Part shown: positions 31,436-44,126 of the stretch, piece by piece
How the letters are laid out: the number at the start of each line of letters is the position of its first letter
Numbering within the stretch: position 1 is the stretch's first letter
Source of the DNA: Arthrobotrys musiformis
Taxonomy: Eukaryota; Ascomycota; Orbiliomycetes; Orbiliales; Orbiliaceae
NCBI GenBank assembly: GCA_036971715.1
Contig: JAVHJL010000005.1
Span: 1 to 64,000 of the forward strand
Length of the DNA stretch: 64,000 nucleotides
Direction: 5' to 3'
Position numbers and translations under genes: made by a program
The notes under the pieces: generated by a model
Database searches by the model: none
What the model was told of the DNA's origin: nothing
The model's input: the letters and a program-made list of their open reading frames with translations, nothing else

Positions 31436-33922
31436 GCATGAGGTCCTCTTCCTGCCATCTCATTGTCGTACGTTGTAGATCACTCGGACTACAAAGCCAA
31501 AAGAATATGGCCATCGGCATCAGCTCCAGGTGTGATTGGACGACGAAGGCATCAATGCACTACTCTGATCGGGCGTCGTAGCCACCAACCGTAGCCTAGA
31601 GAGATATGCAAGTTTTCGATATTACTCGCTGGCTATGCACAAGCCATTTCAACGCCCAAACGCCAGTACGCGCTGCGAATGAGGACCTGCACAATCGATC
31701 AATCTACAGAATACGTAATCCCAGCTCTCATTGGAAATGATAAGAGGAGCTGAAGTCAATTTTGTGGCGTGTAGTACCATCAAAGATGGCGAAGGGAGAA
31801 TGCATTGCGTCCACATGCGTATCAAGTTTCAGCTATTCCTATATGCTATGATCACGCGATATTGACGTTTGATGTATACGCGTCGGAAATTCTATGGTTC
31901 AGTTACCTGATACCTACCCTCACGCTTTCGCCGAAAGCTGCGAGTCTGAGATCCAAAACTCTTTTTACCAAACCATTATATTCTCTTTTAAGACACTGAT
32001 GTCTCAGTATCTAAGTGATCTTAAGACCACATTGTACAATAGCATCAAGAACCTTATGCTATAGATTGGTTGTAACAATTGGTCAGTGGGGCGCAACTGA
32101 ATTTGCTTCAGTATATTACGCATGTACGTGTGTTAACAAATTTATATTTATGTAGGTCTGGCTAACTAGCCGTGCATATGATTCTAAGAATATGGGGGCA
32201 CCAGTGCCAGCTTAGCGGACTGCCGTGTATATTTGGAAGAATAGTTGTTATGATACCTTCAAAGCTGCAAAAAAATAGAATTCTGACTCGATTTGACAGC
32301 TTAAAGTTTTTTGATATTGAACAATGGAAAAACAGTTGAAAAGTGCAACAGCACAACACATTCTGACTCAACTACACAAAGAGTTCTCTATTTACCGAAA
32401 TGATTAGTCGGGAGTCGTAATCTCAAAGCCGATTTTTTGCGGCTTGCGAAGATAACTTAGCGGAATTCCTAAACATAAGTATTCAAACTTGAAATCGAGA
32501 GGGTCTGGAACGTTGAATTCCTCTTACAAGGCTCGGCTGGCACAGAAGGTCCCATGCAGCAATCGCACACAGGAGAGGCCCAAACACGGATCGCACACAG
32601 GAGATTTGCATACACGGGCCGCACACAGGGACCGCATACAGTCAAGCAAGTATGCAAAAGTGTGTGACTTAACAGGCCAGATATGCATACGGCAGTCGCG
32701 AGTGTGTATTTGTGATGAGGCAAAAAAGAGCAATAAACCGGACTCAAACGATTAAGAAAGAGCTGGAGCAAAATTTGCAAAATAGATATGTAAGATGTGG
32801 TGATTTCAAGCTGTGCATGCATAGTGATGCATGAGAAAGCCGAAATGCGAGAGCCATTCATCGGCAGTTATAACCCAGCTTCTGCCTTTGTCCATTGTCT
32901 CGCATTGCGGATCTCGGTTAGAATTACATAAAATTTCCGGTGGCGAGAGTCTACGTGACTTCCCGTCATTCCACCCACGCACAAAATAAAACCGAATCAG
33001 CATCTCTAGGCGCCAGAGAGTCGCGATGTGCGATGGGCACGAAATTTTGTAATATTACCTACTAGACCACCCCTTCAGGGTCGGTTGAGCAGAAACTACT
33101 AGAATGAAATCAGATTTATCAAACGAATTGAACAATGAAGCACGCCGGACCAAGTCAGCCAGTCGGATATTCTAGGACAGGACAATAAAACCGAGCTGAG
33201 AAGGGGACCTATATCTGCAGCTGATCTTATAACAGAAAGCATCACAATTTCGTGAAAAGATGAGGCATATCGCAAGCGCCATAGTACGCCATGGCGTTTT
33301 TGTTCCCACAAGGTGTCCTGGTTCTTAGGTTTTGGAGTTTCCGGTAATCACGCTAGCTGTCAACCTGATATCTTATTAGAACTATAATCGGAAAGCGGAC
33401 TTGACTCCGCACCTTCAGCCCCAGAAGTCACGATCAAGCTTGATAATTTAGACAAACTGGCGGGAAGTTGGCCCATATCACTCATATGAACTTTCCAGAT
33501 ATCCCATATTTGCGGGTTTACATCCAGCATTCGCACTCTTGATAGAGTGCCTTTGTCCCTTCTTACCCGATCAATCGCATCCGACGGCTGAAGATTTTCA
33601 GCCCTTGATTTATCTATACCACAGTAAATATATGTTCTGAGTAGCTCAAAGGCGCCCACAACTATGGCCGCTGGAGCTCCTATCATGTCTTGTAAATCAT
33701 GTCATGAGTAGCCAAGAAATCGTCCCGAATCTCAGCTTTCAGCTTCGTTTTGATCGGAGATTACACAACATGTCTGTAGGTAATCATAGCTGCTCACAGA
33801 GCATACGTAGTGTAGTGATATATATACTGGCAGCAGCAGCTGGTTCTTCACCTTAGAAACCAACCCCTTCTGTCTCTTTGCCATAGTCAATAGCCACACT
33901 AAAGTTATCCAAGACTACCAAT
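31436..33922. other. Intergenic, no gene recognised
   Basis: The longest frames are 32469-32861 (minus, inside the CGCACACAGG repeat) and 33360-33686 (minus, 108 codons). Neither has a recognisable domain. TATATATA at about 33820 is the likely TATA region of the secreted-protein gene at 33923. Confidence 0.5.
32565..32645 (+). repeat. CGCACACAGG repeat cluster
   Basis: Four near copies of (GGATC/GGCC)GCACACAGG occur within 80 bp. An inverted set of two copies lies at about 35783-35830 (CCTATGTGCGATCC ... CCCTGTGTGCGATCC). Confidence 0.65.
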
Positions 33923-34738
33923 ATGAGTTCTTCTAAGTTACTCCTCACCCTTTTGGTGGCCTCCTTTACAGGTATTTAGAAAACATGTCCTAGAATCCAA
34001 GCGAACTGCGATTATTTGCTGATCAGATATTTCTATAGCTGGGGAATTTCAAGCTCCTCCTCAATATATCTTCGGCCAGCTGAACTCGAAATGCCCGGAT
34101 GATGCCCGTTGTGTCGCGACGCGGTACCCAACAGTCACGGAATATTATGGTGAACCAGTCGTTGTAACTACGACCAATACAATCATAGATGTCACTGTTA
34201 GTTTGTCTTGTTTACCGCTCCCTCATCCCTATTTCTTCAATCTCGAAGAGATTAAATAAAAGATCTCGCTGAAATTGAACGGATGTTTAGGTACATACTT
34301 CCACTCTTACCCATTATGTGGCTGTTGTCGAGCCCAAGCCAATGGTGAACGAGCCAGGTAGACTCCATCTAGTATTTGACAAAAGAAAGAGTCGATCCGT
34401 TCCTAACCAAACTGATTAAACCAGCTGTCTGCGAAAGCACCATCATCAAGCGGGTGGCCCGCCCAGAGACCGTCACTGTCATGTACAATCATACCACAGT
34501 TTCCCACGAGTTTACTGGTGTAGTGACAACTGAGACGGTCACCGTACCATGGACGTCTACGACCACGATAGCGTGCGTCCGCGAGGTTGGTGGTCCACAT
34601 GACCATGATAGCCCCTCGGCGCCGATATCCTCAGTCCAACCTCCCCCAGTCCAGCCTCCCCCAGTCGATACTCCCCGAGGGGATGACTACGGATCCTATC
34701 CGCCAACACCTGACCTCGACCCCGACTTTGAAAATTAA
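33923..34738 (+). CDS. Secreted Thr/Pro-rich surface protein
   Basis: Exon 1 (33923-33971) encodes a signal peptide, MSSSKLLLTLLVASFTAG. A first intron (GTATTT..ATAG) ends near 34037. Exon 2 has two cysteines (NSKCPDDARCVATRYP) and VVVTTTNTIIDVT. A second intron runs to about 34291, then TSTLTHYVAVVEPKP. The last segment is open from about 34360 to 34738, with ETVTVMYNHTTVSHEF, ETVTVPWTSTTTIAC and a Pro-rich tail (VQPPPVQPPPVDTPRG). I could not settle the splice between 34330 and 34375: the obvious option would need a 28-bp intron. There is no GPI or membrane tail. The family is not recognised; it resembles wall-associated or adhesive secreted proteins. Confidence 0.55.
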
Positions 34739-37104
34739 TAAGGCATTAGCGTCCACCCATATTGATCGCTGACGGTTCTAGCAAAGGCTAACGCTCAACG
34801 ACGCGATAGCCATAAATGCCTTGATAATCCGACGAACCCCAAGCGGTAATATGAACCCTTACCTTCGTCTTGGTCATGTATTATTACTTGAGGCCATAGT
34901 GTTAACTATAAGGCCTGTTGTCACAAACTTTTTGAAACCTTTTCTCCAAATTTTACCCTGTAATGTACCATCTCACATGAAATGTTCCGATTTGAGAGAT
35001 GTTATCTATAGAGCCGATCGGCTTGACGCAGCTCGGCTTTAAGTATTGTTGTTTCGGCTTTCTTTCGATAGCTTTGATATCTTGTATATGTTGCCCGGTT
35101 AGGTATATTCTTAGCCATCAATTCCAGTTCTGTCTAAATCTCCGATCCAGGCATATATATTAAAAGCAGAAATGTAACCCAATCTTTGAATAGAAAATTT
35201 GAAGAGAATGATCCAATGGGAATCAAGTCCCAAACTTGAGACTCTCGCACAATATTCAGGCTTGAATGGAAGGAGCATTAATGCTCCAGCGCGAATGGGC
35301 TGGGACGAAACCTCGCCGGTACAATCTATTACGCTGCTACTTTCTCTGCCGCTCAAAATATAGCTCAAAGTCTCTTGTTGTTGCTGTTGGGAAGTAGTCT
35401 CAGAACCAAAGCATATTAACTTCGCCTGGAGGGTTTTCGGTGAAGTGTTCAGTGGCGCCGCACGTTCCGGTCCGGACTCACGACTAGCTTCGAAACGAAA
35501 AAAAAAAAGCTCATCAGCGCTTGATCTATTGCCGTTTGGGTGTAAGTTGAGCAGCTTCCCCACACCATGATTATCAATGATTCAATTGGCTCGTCAGTAA
35601 TGCATAAAATGGAGAGGATTGAAGGGCCACTTCTTGCATATGCAAGCTGTAGGACCAAGCCCTGCCTCAAGCACCTGCATTCAAGGCCAGCAGCCTCAGC
35701 TTTGCATATTTCCACGAGGTCTTTCTACCGACAGGCGGCTGGATACAATATTATTGTTTAAGATTCCCACAATACATTTTTCCTATGTGCGATCCTTGTA
35801 CGTGGCTTCCCTGTGTGCGATCCGTATATGCAACTAGACATCGGCCCACTTTCCGCACTCGGAAGCCACGCATAACTCTTCTTCTATATAGCGCTGAAAA
35901 ACTTACCTTTGTGTGCACGATCGGTTTGGCGTTAAACTGGGCGGGCCCCAGCTGCCAGAGCCTGGATCGAAGCTAAGCCCCAGACTATGTATGTATTCCC
36001 TAAATAAGTATGCACCTGGTCTAGCTCTGACTATCATTGGGCCAACATATTATCAAAGATTCCAAATCCAAAATATGCCTACATATATTTGTAAATAGCT
36101 AGATGTTGCTTCGATTTATTTCTGTTCGCTCCATATTTTCCTATTATTCATGTCAGCTATTAGAAATCAAACTTCGCGGAAATTCCCTAGTGCGAGCTTT
36201 ACGGCATGTAATAACAGTGAGGTCTCCCCTTCGCAAATTTTGCGACACCTAGGTACAGGGCCAAGCAAGATTCATACTATATTTTAAATATAGCCCATCT
36301 AGCTGATGGTGTTCCTCTCGCTCTCCATGCTAGCCACCCCTGAACTCGGTAAGAGATGTCTGTATTATATTGTCAAGCCTAGACCTCCGAAAGAATTAGA
36401 GGGAGCCTAGATATTCCTGTATTCATTTGCGATTATCTATCGCATATTATATACTGACTGTCTCGGTTTCCATCAAACTTGGTTGCATCTCATCCACTCC
36501 AGTTTAAAATCTGTTTTACCACCTTTTTGTGATTATCCACGGAAATATTCAACGTGCATATGTGCGCAACGCGGAGAATTTCATTCAAATGACCTTCCTT
36601 AGAGAAGACTATAATAACTATGCTAGCGCAATAATTTATCCGACTATTTTGAGACGATTATCGTTGGTGTCAGCAATATATGGGCTTTATATCGACACTA
36701 GCTACTATTGTGGGAACGAGCTCAACTAGGTTAGTACTCCAGTATCTACGTACCATAGCACTATGGAACGGTTCGCAGAAGATTCGAAATCAGGCTCCCC
36801 CAAACAAATCTCAACTTTGGAAGATAGCCATAATATCGGTATATTTTTGGGTAAGCAACCTCATCACAAGCGTAATTCACGCGAGTCGGCTCAGATAACC
36901 ATCAGCCATACATATATCACAATCGGCTTCTATCGGAACCTTAATCCTCGCACGCTAGGTAATACTACTCATCGGGTAGGAAAGTTGATCTAATCAAATT
37001 TTGGCCCGAGAAACTAAAATACACAACATGGGCAAATACTTCCAAGCGATCCTAATCGATCCTTAACGATTTCGATGATACCCTCGACCTATATATTTAC
37101 TATC
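34739..37104. other. Intergenic, no gene recognised
   Basis: One minus frame (35111-35563, 150 codons) is the longest. It has no signal, domain or credible start context and is broken by a 10-A run. A pair of inverted CGCACACAGG-type repeats lies at about 35783-35830. Nothing else is supported. Confidence 0.5.
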
Positions 37105-38203
37105 TCATAGACATTGAGAATACCAATCATTTTGGTATTTACACGTATAAGGGGAAGCACAGACGGTGCAGCCCGAAAAGCCCGACCCTCCGCATTGAGC
37201 ATATTGAGCGGCTGAGCAACTGCCGGAGCTTGTAGTGCTTGCCTTTGTTGTTGTCTTGGTCGTGGTCGAAGTTGTAGTAGCTTTGGAAGTTGTGGTGGTG
37301 GCAGCCCTGGACGATGTAGTCGTCGTCTTGGTAGTAGTTGTCTGTTGCGGGGCGCTGGTCATCGCGGGAATGTTGATGGAAGAAATTGACCACACTTTAC
37401 CACCTTCGCTGCTTGTAAGGCCACTATAGGTTGCGCCTCCTGCAACGGCAATGGTTCCTCCGAATGTTGTATCCGCAGAGGCCAAGGTAATAACGGTGTT
37501 GATGTAACTCTGTGCGGCAATTGTACCAGAGCAGTTGTCATTACACTCGGTTCCGGTACCGTAGCCCCTCATGTATGGGCCGGAAGCGCTGGAGTAAGTG
37601 GACAGTACTGCGCCAGTTACGGCGTTCGTAACAGTTCTACATTTTAAAAACACGATAGTCAGCCGGTTGCAATTTCTGCTGGTCTATTCTGGGCTCTGTG
37701 GCTTACTGTAACCAGGTGTTTTGGTCGGATTGGAGGGCGTATTCAATTCTAACTTGGTCGGAGCCGCTGACTGGAGCAGAGCTACCATCGAGCTGGCCAA
37801 ACCAACCGAATACAGAAGCTCGAACGCACCTATCATCATTTCAGCATCTAGGTAAGGACCATCGGAGGAATCGTTATCGAGTCGATACATACCACTGTCC
37901 CGCGGCCGCTCCACACCACGAGTTTGATGGCCATGATTCCAGTGTAGCTTGGATCAAATCACCAGTACCATTGGACATTCCGGGCCACAAGAAGAGTACA
38001 CCATTCTGAGTGGGCGGCGCCGGACCTGGGATTATGGTCGTTACGGCCTTGACGATTGTCGATTTGGTGGGCCCGAGGGATACGCTGCCTCCCCATGTAT
38101 CTGCTCGTTTAACGACGAGGTTTGGGGGGTTTGGGATAACGTTTGCGGCCGCCCAGCTTGCAAGAGCAAGAGCGCCAAAGATAGTGGATCGAATATGAAC
38201 CAT
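37105..38203 (-). CDS. Secreted protein with C-terminal cellulose-binding module (CBM1)
   Basis: Exons 38203-37893, 37829-37707 and 37636-37105 join in phase to 321 aa. It has a signal peptide (MVHIRSTIFGALALASWAAA). The body carries NGVLFLWPGMSNGTGDLIQ, SWCGAAAGQWCVRAS, NTWLQTVTNAVTGAV and GTGTECNDNCSG. This recurring fungal secreted domain has no enzymatic family I can name. A Thr/Ser linker (about residues 225-280) follows, then a CBM1 of about 36 residues beginning CSAAQYAQCGG with CTVCASPYTC and a Trp-Tyr-Ser-Gln-Cys end. CBM1 binds crystalline cellulose. It probably acts outside the cell on plant wall material. Confidence 0.85.
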
Positions 38204-39759
38204 TTGGAAAATGGAAAAATAGAGTAAGAGGTATACAACTAAAATTTAAAAGCTGAACCTTAAAATGCTCTCAGCACTCGCTGTCCGGGAAAAGGATTGT
38301 AGATATCTGACACCTCCAGAAATCCAGAACCAAGTTAGTCCTTATATTTGATAGAACTACCCGCCGAATCACCATTGAAATTGGGTTAAATTGGGTCGAT
38401 TGACTCTGACACGATATTAGAGAAGCTCTGACGCGGATATAGACCCTTTCATTTTGTTATACCCAACCTGCTCCGACGGAAGAAATTCGCAGGCTCGCCA
38501 TCGGGCCCACTCTATCCGAACTCAAAGCCCAAAATCCGACGGCGAAACTCGCATCTGTAACACGTGCGGGTACCACTAACAATACCGTGGTAACGTAGTT
38601 TCAGATCAATATAACCCCAAACACGAGCTAATTATCAGACCGGGGTTCTTGCATGAACCCGAGTCTTGACAGAAGCTTAATTGCTCGCTTGCGAAACAAG
38701 AGCTACCCGTTCTCCCCGGTCGATAGGGCTCCATACGGATCAACGGGACGGTCGTTCTTCTTGTGGTCAGTTAGCTCGCCCATTTGAGCGTCCATTTTCT
38801 CAATCGGAAACTCGGAAATCGGCTCATTACTCTGTTGGGACCCCCGCCGCTTTCGGGCATCTCAATTCCGAGGCAAAATTGAGTAGCAATTAATTGTGCC
38901 TCCAATGGCCTATGCTTCAAGAGTTACGCTAGATGTGCTGAACAACACATATTTTACAACACTACCAACACAAGACCGCTACCAACACAAACTCCTATAT
39001 TCTAGAATTCCCGTGGAATATCTCTAGCCACCCTTGCAAGTAGGCCATCCCGGTCCCTTGTTGACCATTCGAGAGGCCGACTAAAACAATAGTGGTGTTT
39101 GTGATCCGACTTGCGATACTATATTATACAGTATTTATGCACCCTGACGTCTTTCACCATTGGAATTCACGGTATCAAATCTAGTCTAACTTGGCCCGCA
39201 GGTGCTCGCCCCGGCCCATTCCGGAATCGGGCGGGTGTCCAATCGAGAATACAGCTGATAGCAGGAAAATACTCAACGGCACTAGAATCTTGACTATCCC
39301 CAACTACTAGAATAATATTCATTTGTGTGGGGTAGACTTGCAACTTTCGGCTGCCCTATAATTTTATATTTATCGAGAATTGGATATTGGTTGATCGAAA
39401 GAGTATTGTCATTTTTCTTTTTGCACTTGCCGCCTTGATATGACGAGGCTGGTTGACTATTGGGTGGATGCAAGCCATGAAGACGCCCATTTGCGGCTGA
39501 AAGCACCAACACCCCAAAATTTTGCCTCAATTGTGCCATCGCGTTGCCACGTCTCGCACGGTCTCGTTCAGCTCAGCTCTGGCACCCAAAAATGGGGTCG
39601 CGGGAAAGGAAAAGCTTAAAAAGAAGCCAAGGAGGGATACATAACAGAAGGGGTTTGGCAACTTCATCCTCAATTTTCAGACATACATATACATGTACCG
39701 CGATACACTCTTCAGCTTCACTGTGGATCCCTAGAATAGCGACGAGTCCCGCTTCCGAA
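38204..39759. other. Intergenic, no gene recognised
   Basis: A long spacer between two divergently oriented secreted-protein genes. Only short frames are present. A minus frame at 39294-39539 ends with a peptide faintly like the dispersed repeat at 9850 (PHTNEYYSS), which is not convincing. Confidence 0.5.
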
Positions 39760-40524
39760 ATGCGCATGTACTTCTTTTGCATCTTAAGCTGCCTCCTGCT
39801 AGCTGTCAACGGGGCAGCTTTGTATGTACCGCAGACCTCCCAAGAAGAAGATATCTTCTCTGGCCTTTCTTTTAACGAAAATTCGACTCTCGACGGCCTT
39901 GAGGACATTCTTCACGCGCGAGACATTGAAGCCCTGCGCAGACGCTACAGTGCCCCAGAAGGCTCGCAAAGGCCTGAGAAAAGGGCAATAACCCTCAATG
40001 CCCTCATTTATCGAGTTACGATTGATGGTCGCAATCAAGGAAATTGGCAAAACTGGGTCGTCAGTGGGAATATTGTCGTCACATCACCGGTGTCTACTAC
40101 AACAAATAACGGCAAAAACCTCCTCGACTTCTTCATAAGCGTTGGCAGCCCTGCAGCGAATCCCGTCGCCGGATCTATTAGATACTTCACCAATCGGTAT
40201 TTATATACATTGGCAAATGGCCGATTCGGACAGTCGCGCTTGGACTACGTCTACCAGACCAAGAGTGGAAACACTTATACAAATACAATAGACACCAGAT
40301 ATGCGGCAGCGAACCAATTGAGTGGGTTTAATGCGAGAAGCGGATTGCTTGCAAACGTATATCTACCCGATGTTGGCAGTTGGACGTTTACCGTTGGGTC
40401 AGGGTCAAAGACGTGCTCGGGGCAGATTCGGGTGGACGGAAGGGGATTTATTGAACCAGGCAGGGCGCCGTACAGGGGGAGGTATTCCGGAACCCTTATT
40501 TCAACAAGGAAGTTGACGTTCTAA
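39760..40524 (+). CDS. Secreted proprotein with Kex2 site, family unknown
   Basis: A single-exon frame. It is open further upstream, but the signal peptide MRMYFFCILSCLLLAVNGAA fixes the start at 39760, giving 254 aa. A propeptide of about 70 residues follows and ends RPEKR, a Kex2-type cleavage site. The mature part is about 180 aa, rich in beta-strand patterns and Asn/Thr/Tyr (YRVTIDGRNQGNWQNWVVSG, YLYTLANGRFGQSRLDYVYQ). A single Cys (KTCSGQIRVDG) is in the C-terminal third. I recognise no enzyme motif. Pro-region processing suggests a secreted enzyme, toxin-like or structural protein; I cannot say which. Confidence 0.7.
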   Translation: MRMYFFCILSCLLLAVNGAALYVPQTSQEEDIFSGLSFNENSTLDGLEDILHARDIEALRRRYSAPEGSQRPEKRAITLNALIYRVTIDGRNQGNWQNWVVSGNIVVTSPVSTTTNNGKNLLDFFISVGSPAANPVAGSIRYFTNRYLYTLANGRFGQSRLDYVYQTKSGNTYTNTIDTRYAAANQLSGFNARSGLLANVYLPDVGSWTFTVGSGSKTCSGQIRVDGRGFIEPGRAPYRGRYSGTLISTRKLTF

Positions 40525-40899
40525 ACTACATGTCCCTATATCATATGTTTAATACGGGTTTACGATATCTTGTTACCGGTAAACGCTAGCGTCCAGTGTA
40601 TTCCTGCTTAAGAAATATAATTACTGTATATTTGGAAGTTAACGGAGTTAGATACAGCCTCTCATTTTAGGCAATTCAAACCAGGCAGTCTGTATGTCGC
40701 CAAATCATTGCTTGAATGTCTTTGGCTGGTATCTGGGCTGCCTAAACTTCCGCTGTTTATCCCCTTCCAGGTCTTCATGTTCACTGACGAACGATTTCGC
40801 AGCGCCGCTTCCCTGTACCGTGGTGCTCCTAGACCCATGAATAATCGATGATCGCAATAACCTATCAGATTCCTTAGCCCTCGCAAAGACGACATAAAT
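40525..40899. other. Intergenic between convergent genes
   Basis: A 375-bp spacer between the secreted-protein gene and the stop of the GTPase gene. Nothing seen. Confidence 0.55.
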
Positions 40900-43800
40900 T
40901 TATCGGTTAGCGTTCTTCTTTTGGAAAGACTCAGCTAGCCCGATAAGCGCCATCAATGGCTTTTGTGACTTGTCCACGATATGTTGAATTTCCGCCCTAT
41001 ATTCGGCTTCCTCCCTGCTGATTTCCTCATTCGCCTTCAGCCAACTACGTATGTCTGTCTCAGTGTCGCCCGTAGCGGCCTCACCCCACGAATGGCACAT
41101 CCCCCCGAATTGCTTTTGAAAAGAACCCACTGCTTTTCGTATATCCTTTTCAAGTGTGCCAAAAACATTCGCTTTGCGTATGTGAGCACCGAAAACCTTA
41201 GTCATTCTTTCAAAAGCGCCGGGGCCTGAGAGCCGTATTAGTGTTAAAAGTATCCTCCGGGGTCGGTTGCGTACAAGAGCATACCTCGCTCCTCGATAGC
41301 ATTCTGATAACCTTGGCGCAGCAGCTCTGCCAATCGATCAGGAAATAGAAATAGCCGTCGCACCGGCCTAAAATATCAGCAGCTAAACACGGTACCGATT
41401 GTCGGGCTCCATACCTCTGGTCTTCCTTTAGTCGGTTGCAAAATTCCGCCGCTACGGCTTGGGCATTTTCTATGCGCGGCACTAAGCAATCCGTAAGGAG
41501 TTTGACGGACATATCCCTGCCCTTGGGACTGCTCTCGAGGTTTTCGTCGATGCAGTCTAGAGGTCAGCGCCAAAAGCTTTATTTTGCCGCAAAAGGAAAC
41601 TTACTTCGCCAGGATACCTCAAACTCATCTAGGGCGCCAATGACCTTGAGGTTCCATGAATGCAGGTGGCCCTCAGTTTTGGCCATGAAAGTATGCCAAA
41701 GGACGTCAACCTCAGCCCCCAAAGGAGCAATAAATTGTTCATTAAGATCCTTTAGTTTGCCAGTTGCCGACTCTCCATGGTGAAGATATGCCGATTTTAC
41801 AGCCTCTTTTATCGATTAGCAGCCAATATAGGCAGCCACCTCAGGGGTGTCAATACTCACGGAATTTATATTCCTTTTAGTAAATTAGTATCGCATTTTA
41901 GAGTCAAAACTACCGATGCTACCTACCTTGGCTATTTTCTCGTGCAACTCTAGGCAGTGTTTTTCGCCCCTTGAAATGGCAGTGGCTATGCGAAAAGTTA
42001 GAATTGGATACAAAAAAGTTTTGTTAGGTACCTACAGAGACCCTCTAAGAAGAATTGCGCATCATTTTGAATGTTCGTCCCGAACACAAGCGATTCATTA
42101 TGAAGCCTCTACCACGATGTTAGATAAGTCGGAGAGGAGGCTCAGATATGTAGAATATATGATACGCACGCTCGATAGCACCGTAAACGCCTTGTCCATC
42201 TCGGCCTTTGCTTTCTGCTTTCCGGCTTCGCTCATCCCTGTAGAATCCTTGCTTCCAAACACTTCGGCCAGAGATCCAATACGGTTGATATTTTGACCAA
42301 ATTGCACTGCCAACGCTGACTTCTGTTCAAGCGGGGCCAATGCACAGTAATTCCGGAGCATTGGGATCTGTGATTCCTCCGTGGTCATAATACCAGGTCT
42401 CTTGCGCGGCGATGAATTCTCCAAGTAGTGTTTCGCGGATGTCACAAAACAAGTGATGGAGGTGTCTTCTTTAAGAAGCTTTGAGTAGGTTTTAGAAATC
42501 GATTGGACAGCGTGCTTGTCTCGGGCTTCGATGCTTAGTTTTTGGAGGCTTCAGATAGTTAGAAAGGTCTTTAAATTTCACATGTGTCTATTTGATTTTG
42601 TGAGCTCACTTTCTTTCAAGGGATGTGATCTCTTCTCGGGTGGGTCTTTGTTGCTTGGGGCTACAAAGCCGTTAGCTGTATGAGTACCAAGCAAACATCT
42701 CGCCCGATGGACTGCTAACCTTTGCGAGTCTACAAGGGCGTAGTGAGCCTCAATTTTATTATTGAGAGTAGTGTACTTTTTCAGGAACTGCTTGTCTCCT
42801 TTGAAATCCTCAGCCGCATCACTAGGTTCGAAATACTACCGAAATTAGTGGACGTCATATGATATAGCAATACTTCAGAAATGACTGCACGCCCTACATC
42901 ACTGCAAGTGCAAACAATTGTTAAGTGCCTCCTGCCATCATGCTTTAAACGTTTAATGTAGCCCGCTTGGGATAACTCCACAGTAGTTTCGTCAGTGGCA
43001 GCCCTTGTAAGCCTGGTAACAACGACAATCTCGTTTGCTTGAGCCATATACTGCCTAGTTGCTGCCGTACGTGCCGCATTGGAGTCCCTAAGTCCAGGTA
43101 GGTCTACAAGTATGGCGCCTGTTTTGAGAGCGTCGGAATCGAGGTAGAGTCTTCAAATCAGCCTGCGGCAGCGAAACTAGGTGCGATCTTGAGAGGCTTA
43201 CTTGACGACCTTGACAAGTGGCCACAACGTTGTCTCCTCGTTGATCGTAGACGGTACTAAAGATCGCATGTAATCAATGACTTTAGCCCTAGAGCTAGTC
43301 TCAAGGATATGTGTGCCGGCTATTAATTCTGGACGTGATTCGTAGAGCTCATCAATTTTTGGCAAGGCATCTGTGGGACTAGAAATGTCGGGGAAGAGGG
43401 CTTTAATTTTTGCCACTGCGACTTCCTCGGATTCGGTGGATGAAGGCTTGTTCAGGGATACATCCGAATCAACTCCGCTCGCGTCATGGACGATCGCACG
43501 CATTTCAGATTCTAATTCACTTTTCTGGAGAAACTCCGTTTCAACACGATAGGCGGATCCCCCATCCTCTCTCTGGCGTATTTCTATTGGGAATGAGGTA
43601 CAGGCGTGAAGACCAGACTACCTTGTCAGTGGGGCTAGGTACGCGCGTGCGAAGAGGATGTATAAATGGCCTTACAGTTGGCAAGGTATTTGGTTCATCC
43701 AGCACAGCGGTAAGTAGCTTTGACTTTCCTGTAGTATTTTAGATCATTTCGAAATTTTGTAATAATGCTTTGAAAAATGTACAACATACCCACCCCGCTA

Positions 43801-44126
43801 TCCCCCACAAAAGCTAGCACGGCCGTAGCTGAAAAGTCCGCCTTCTCAGCTTCCAATACTCGCTTCAAGATATCATTACCTTGAACACCAAGAAGCCCAC
43901 TGCTCTGCATACTCTCCAAGGGCGTCTTAATTTGTGCAAGGAACCCTTTCCCACCGGTTAGCAAAGCATTAAGCTGTCCCTCGACCTCTCGCGGCGAAGC
44001 TCTGGCCTCCACCGACGCAGCACGTGCATGCAGCCTTGAAATGTGGGTGGGGGGTCGGCGGAGCCGCAGAGGGCAGGGACGCGGACGCCATTTAGCCCCG
44101 ATGCCAAAAACTCTATTGAAATACAT
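40900..44126 (-). CDS. SLIP-GC-like (dynamin-superfamily) large GTPase
   Basis: A multi-exon gene. Exons I could fix start in the frame from ATG 44126 (real start uncertain) and run to 43790, then 43728-43676 and from 43617. The P-loop is split by an intron but intact: VGDSGVG then KSKLL (GxxxxGKS). Next come VLDEPNTLPTSG, ACTSFPIEIRQRE and YRVETEFLQKSE, the pattern of fungal homologues of nuclear GTPase SLIP-GC. G3 is AILVDLPGLRDSNAAR. G4 reads VCTCSD where TKxD is expected (Lys to Cys). YFEPSDAAEDFKGDKQ follows. Later exons (about 42445-42100, 41512-41210, 41205-40900) are helical, as in dynamin stalks, ending SFQKKNANR. Role in fungi is unknown. Confidence 0.75.

Noticed and set aside
33360..33686. 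108-codon minus-strand frame starting MIGAPAAIVVGAFELL
   Set aside because: The start is hydrophobic, but there is no promoter, partner exon or family; not enough to call a gene.
35111..35563. 150-codon minus-strand frame
   Set aside because: It includes codons from an A-run, has no recognisable motif and no splice-linked continuation.
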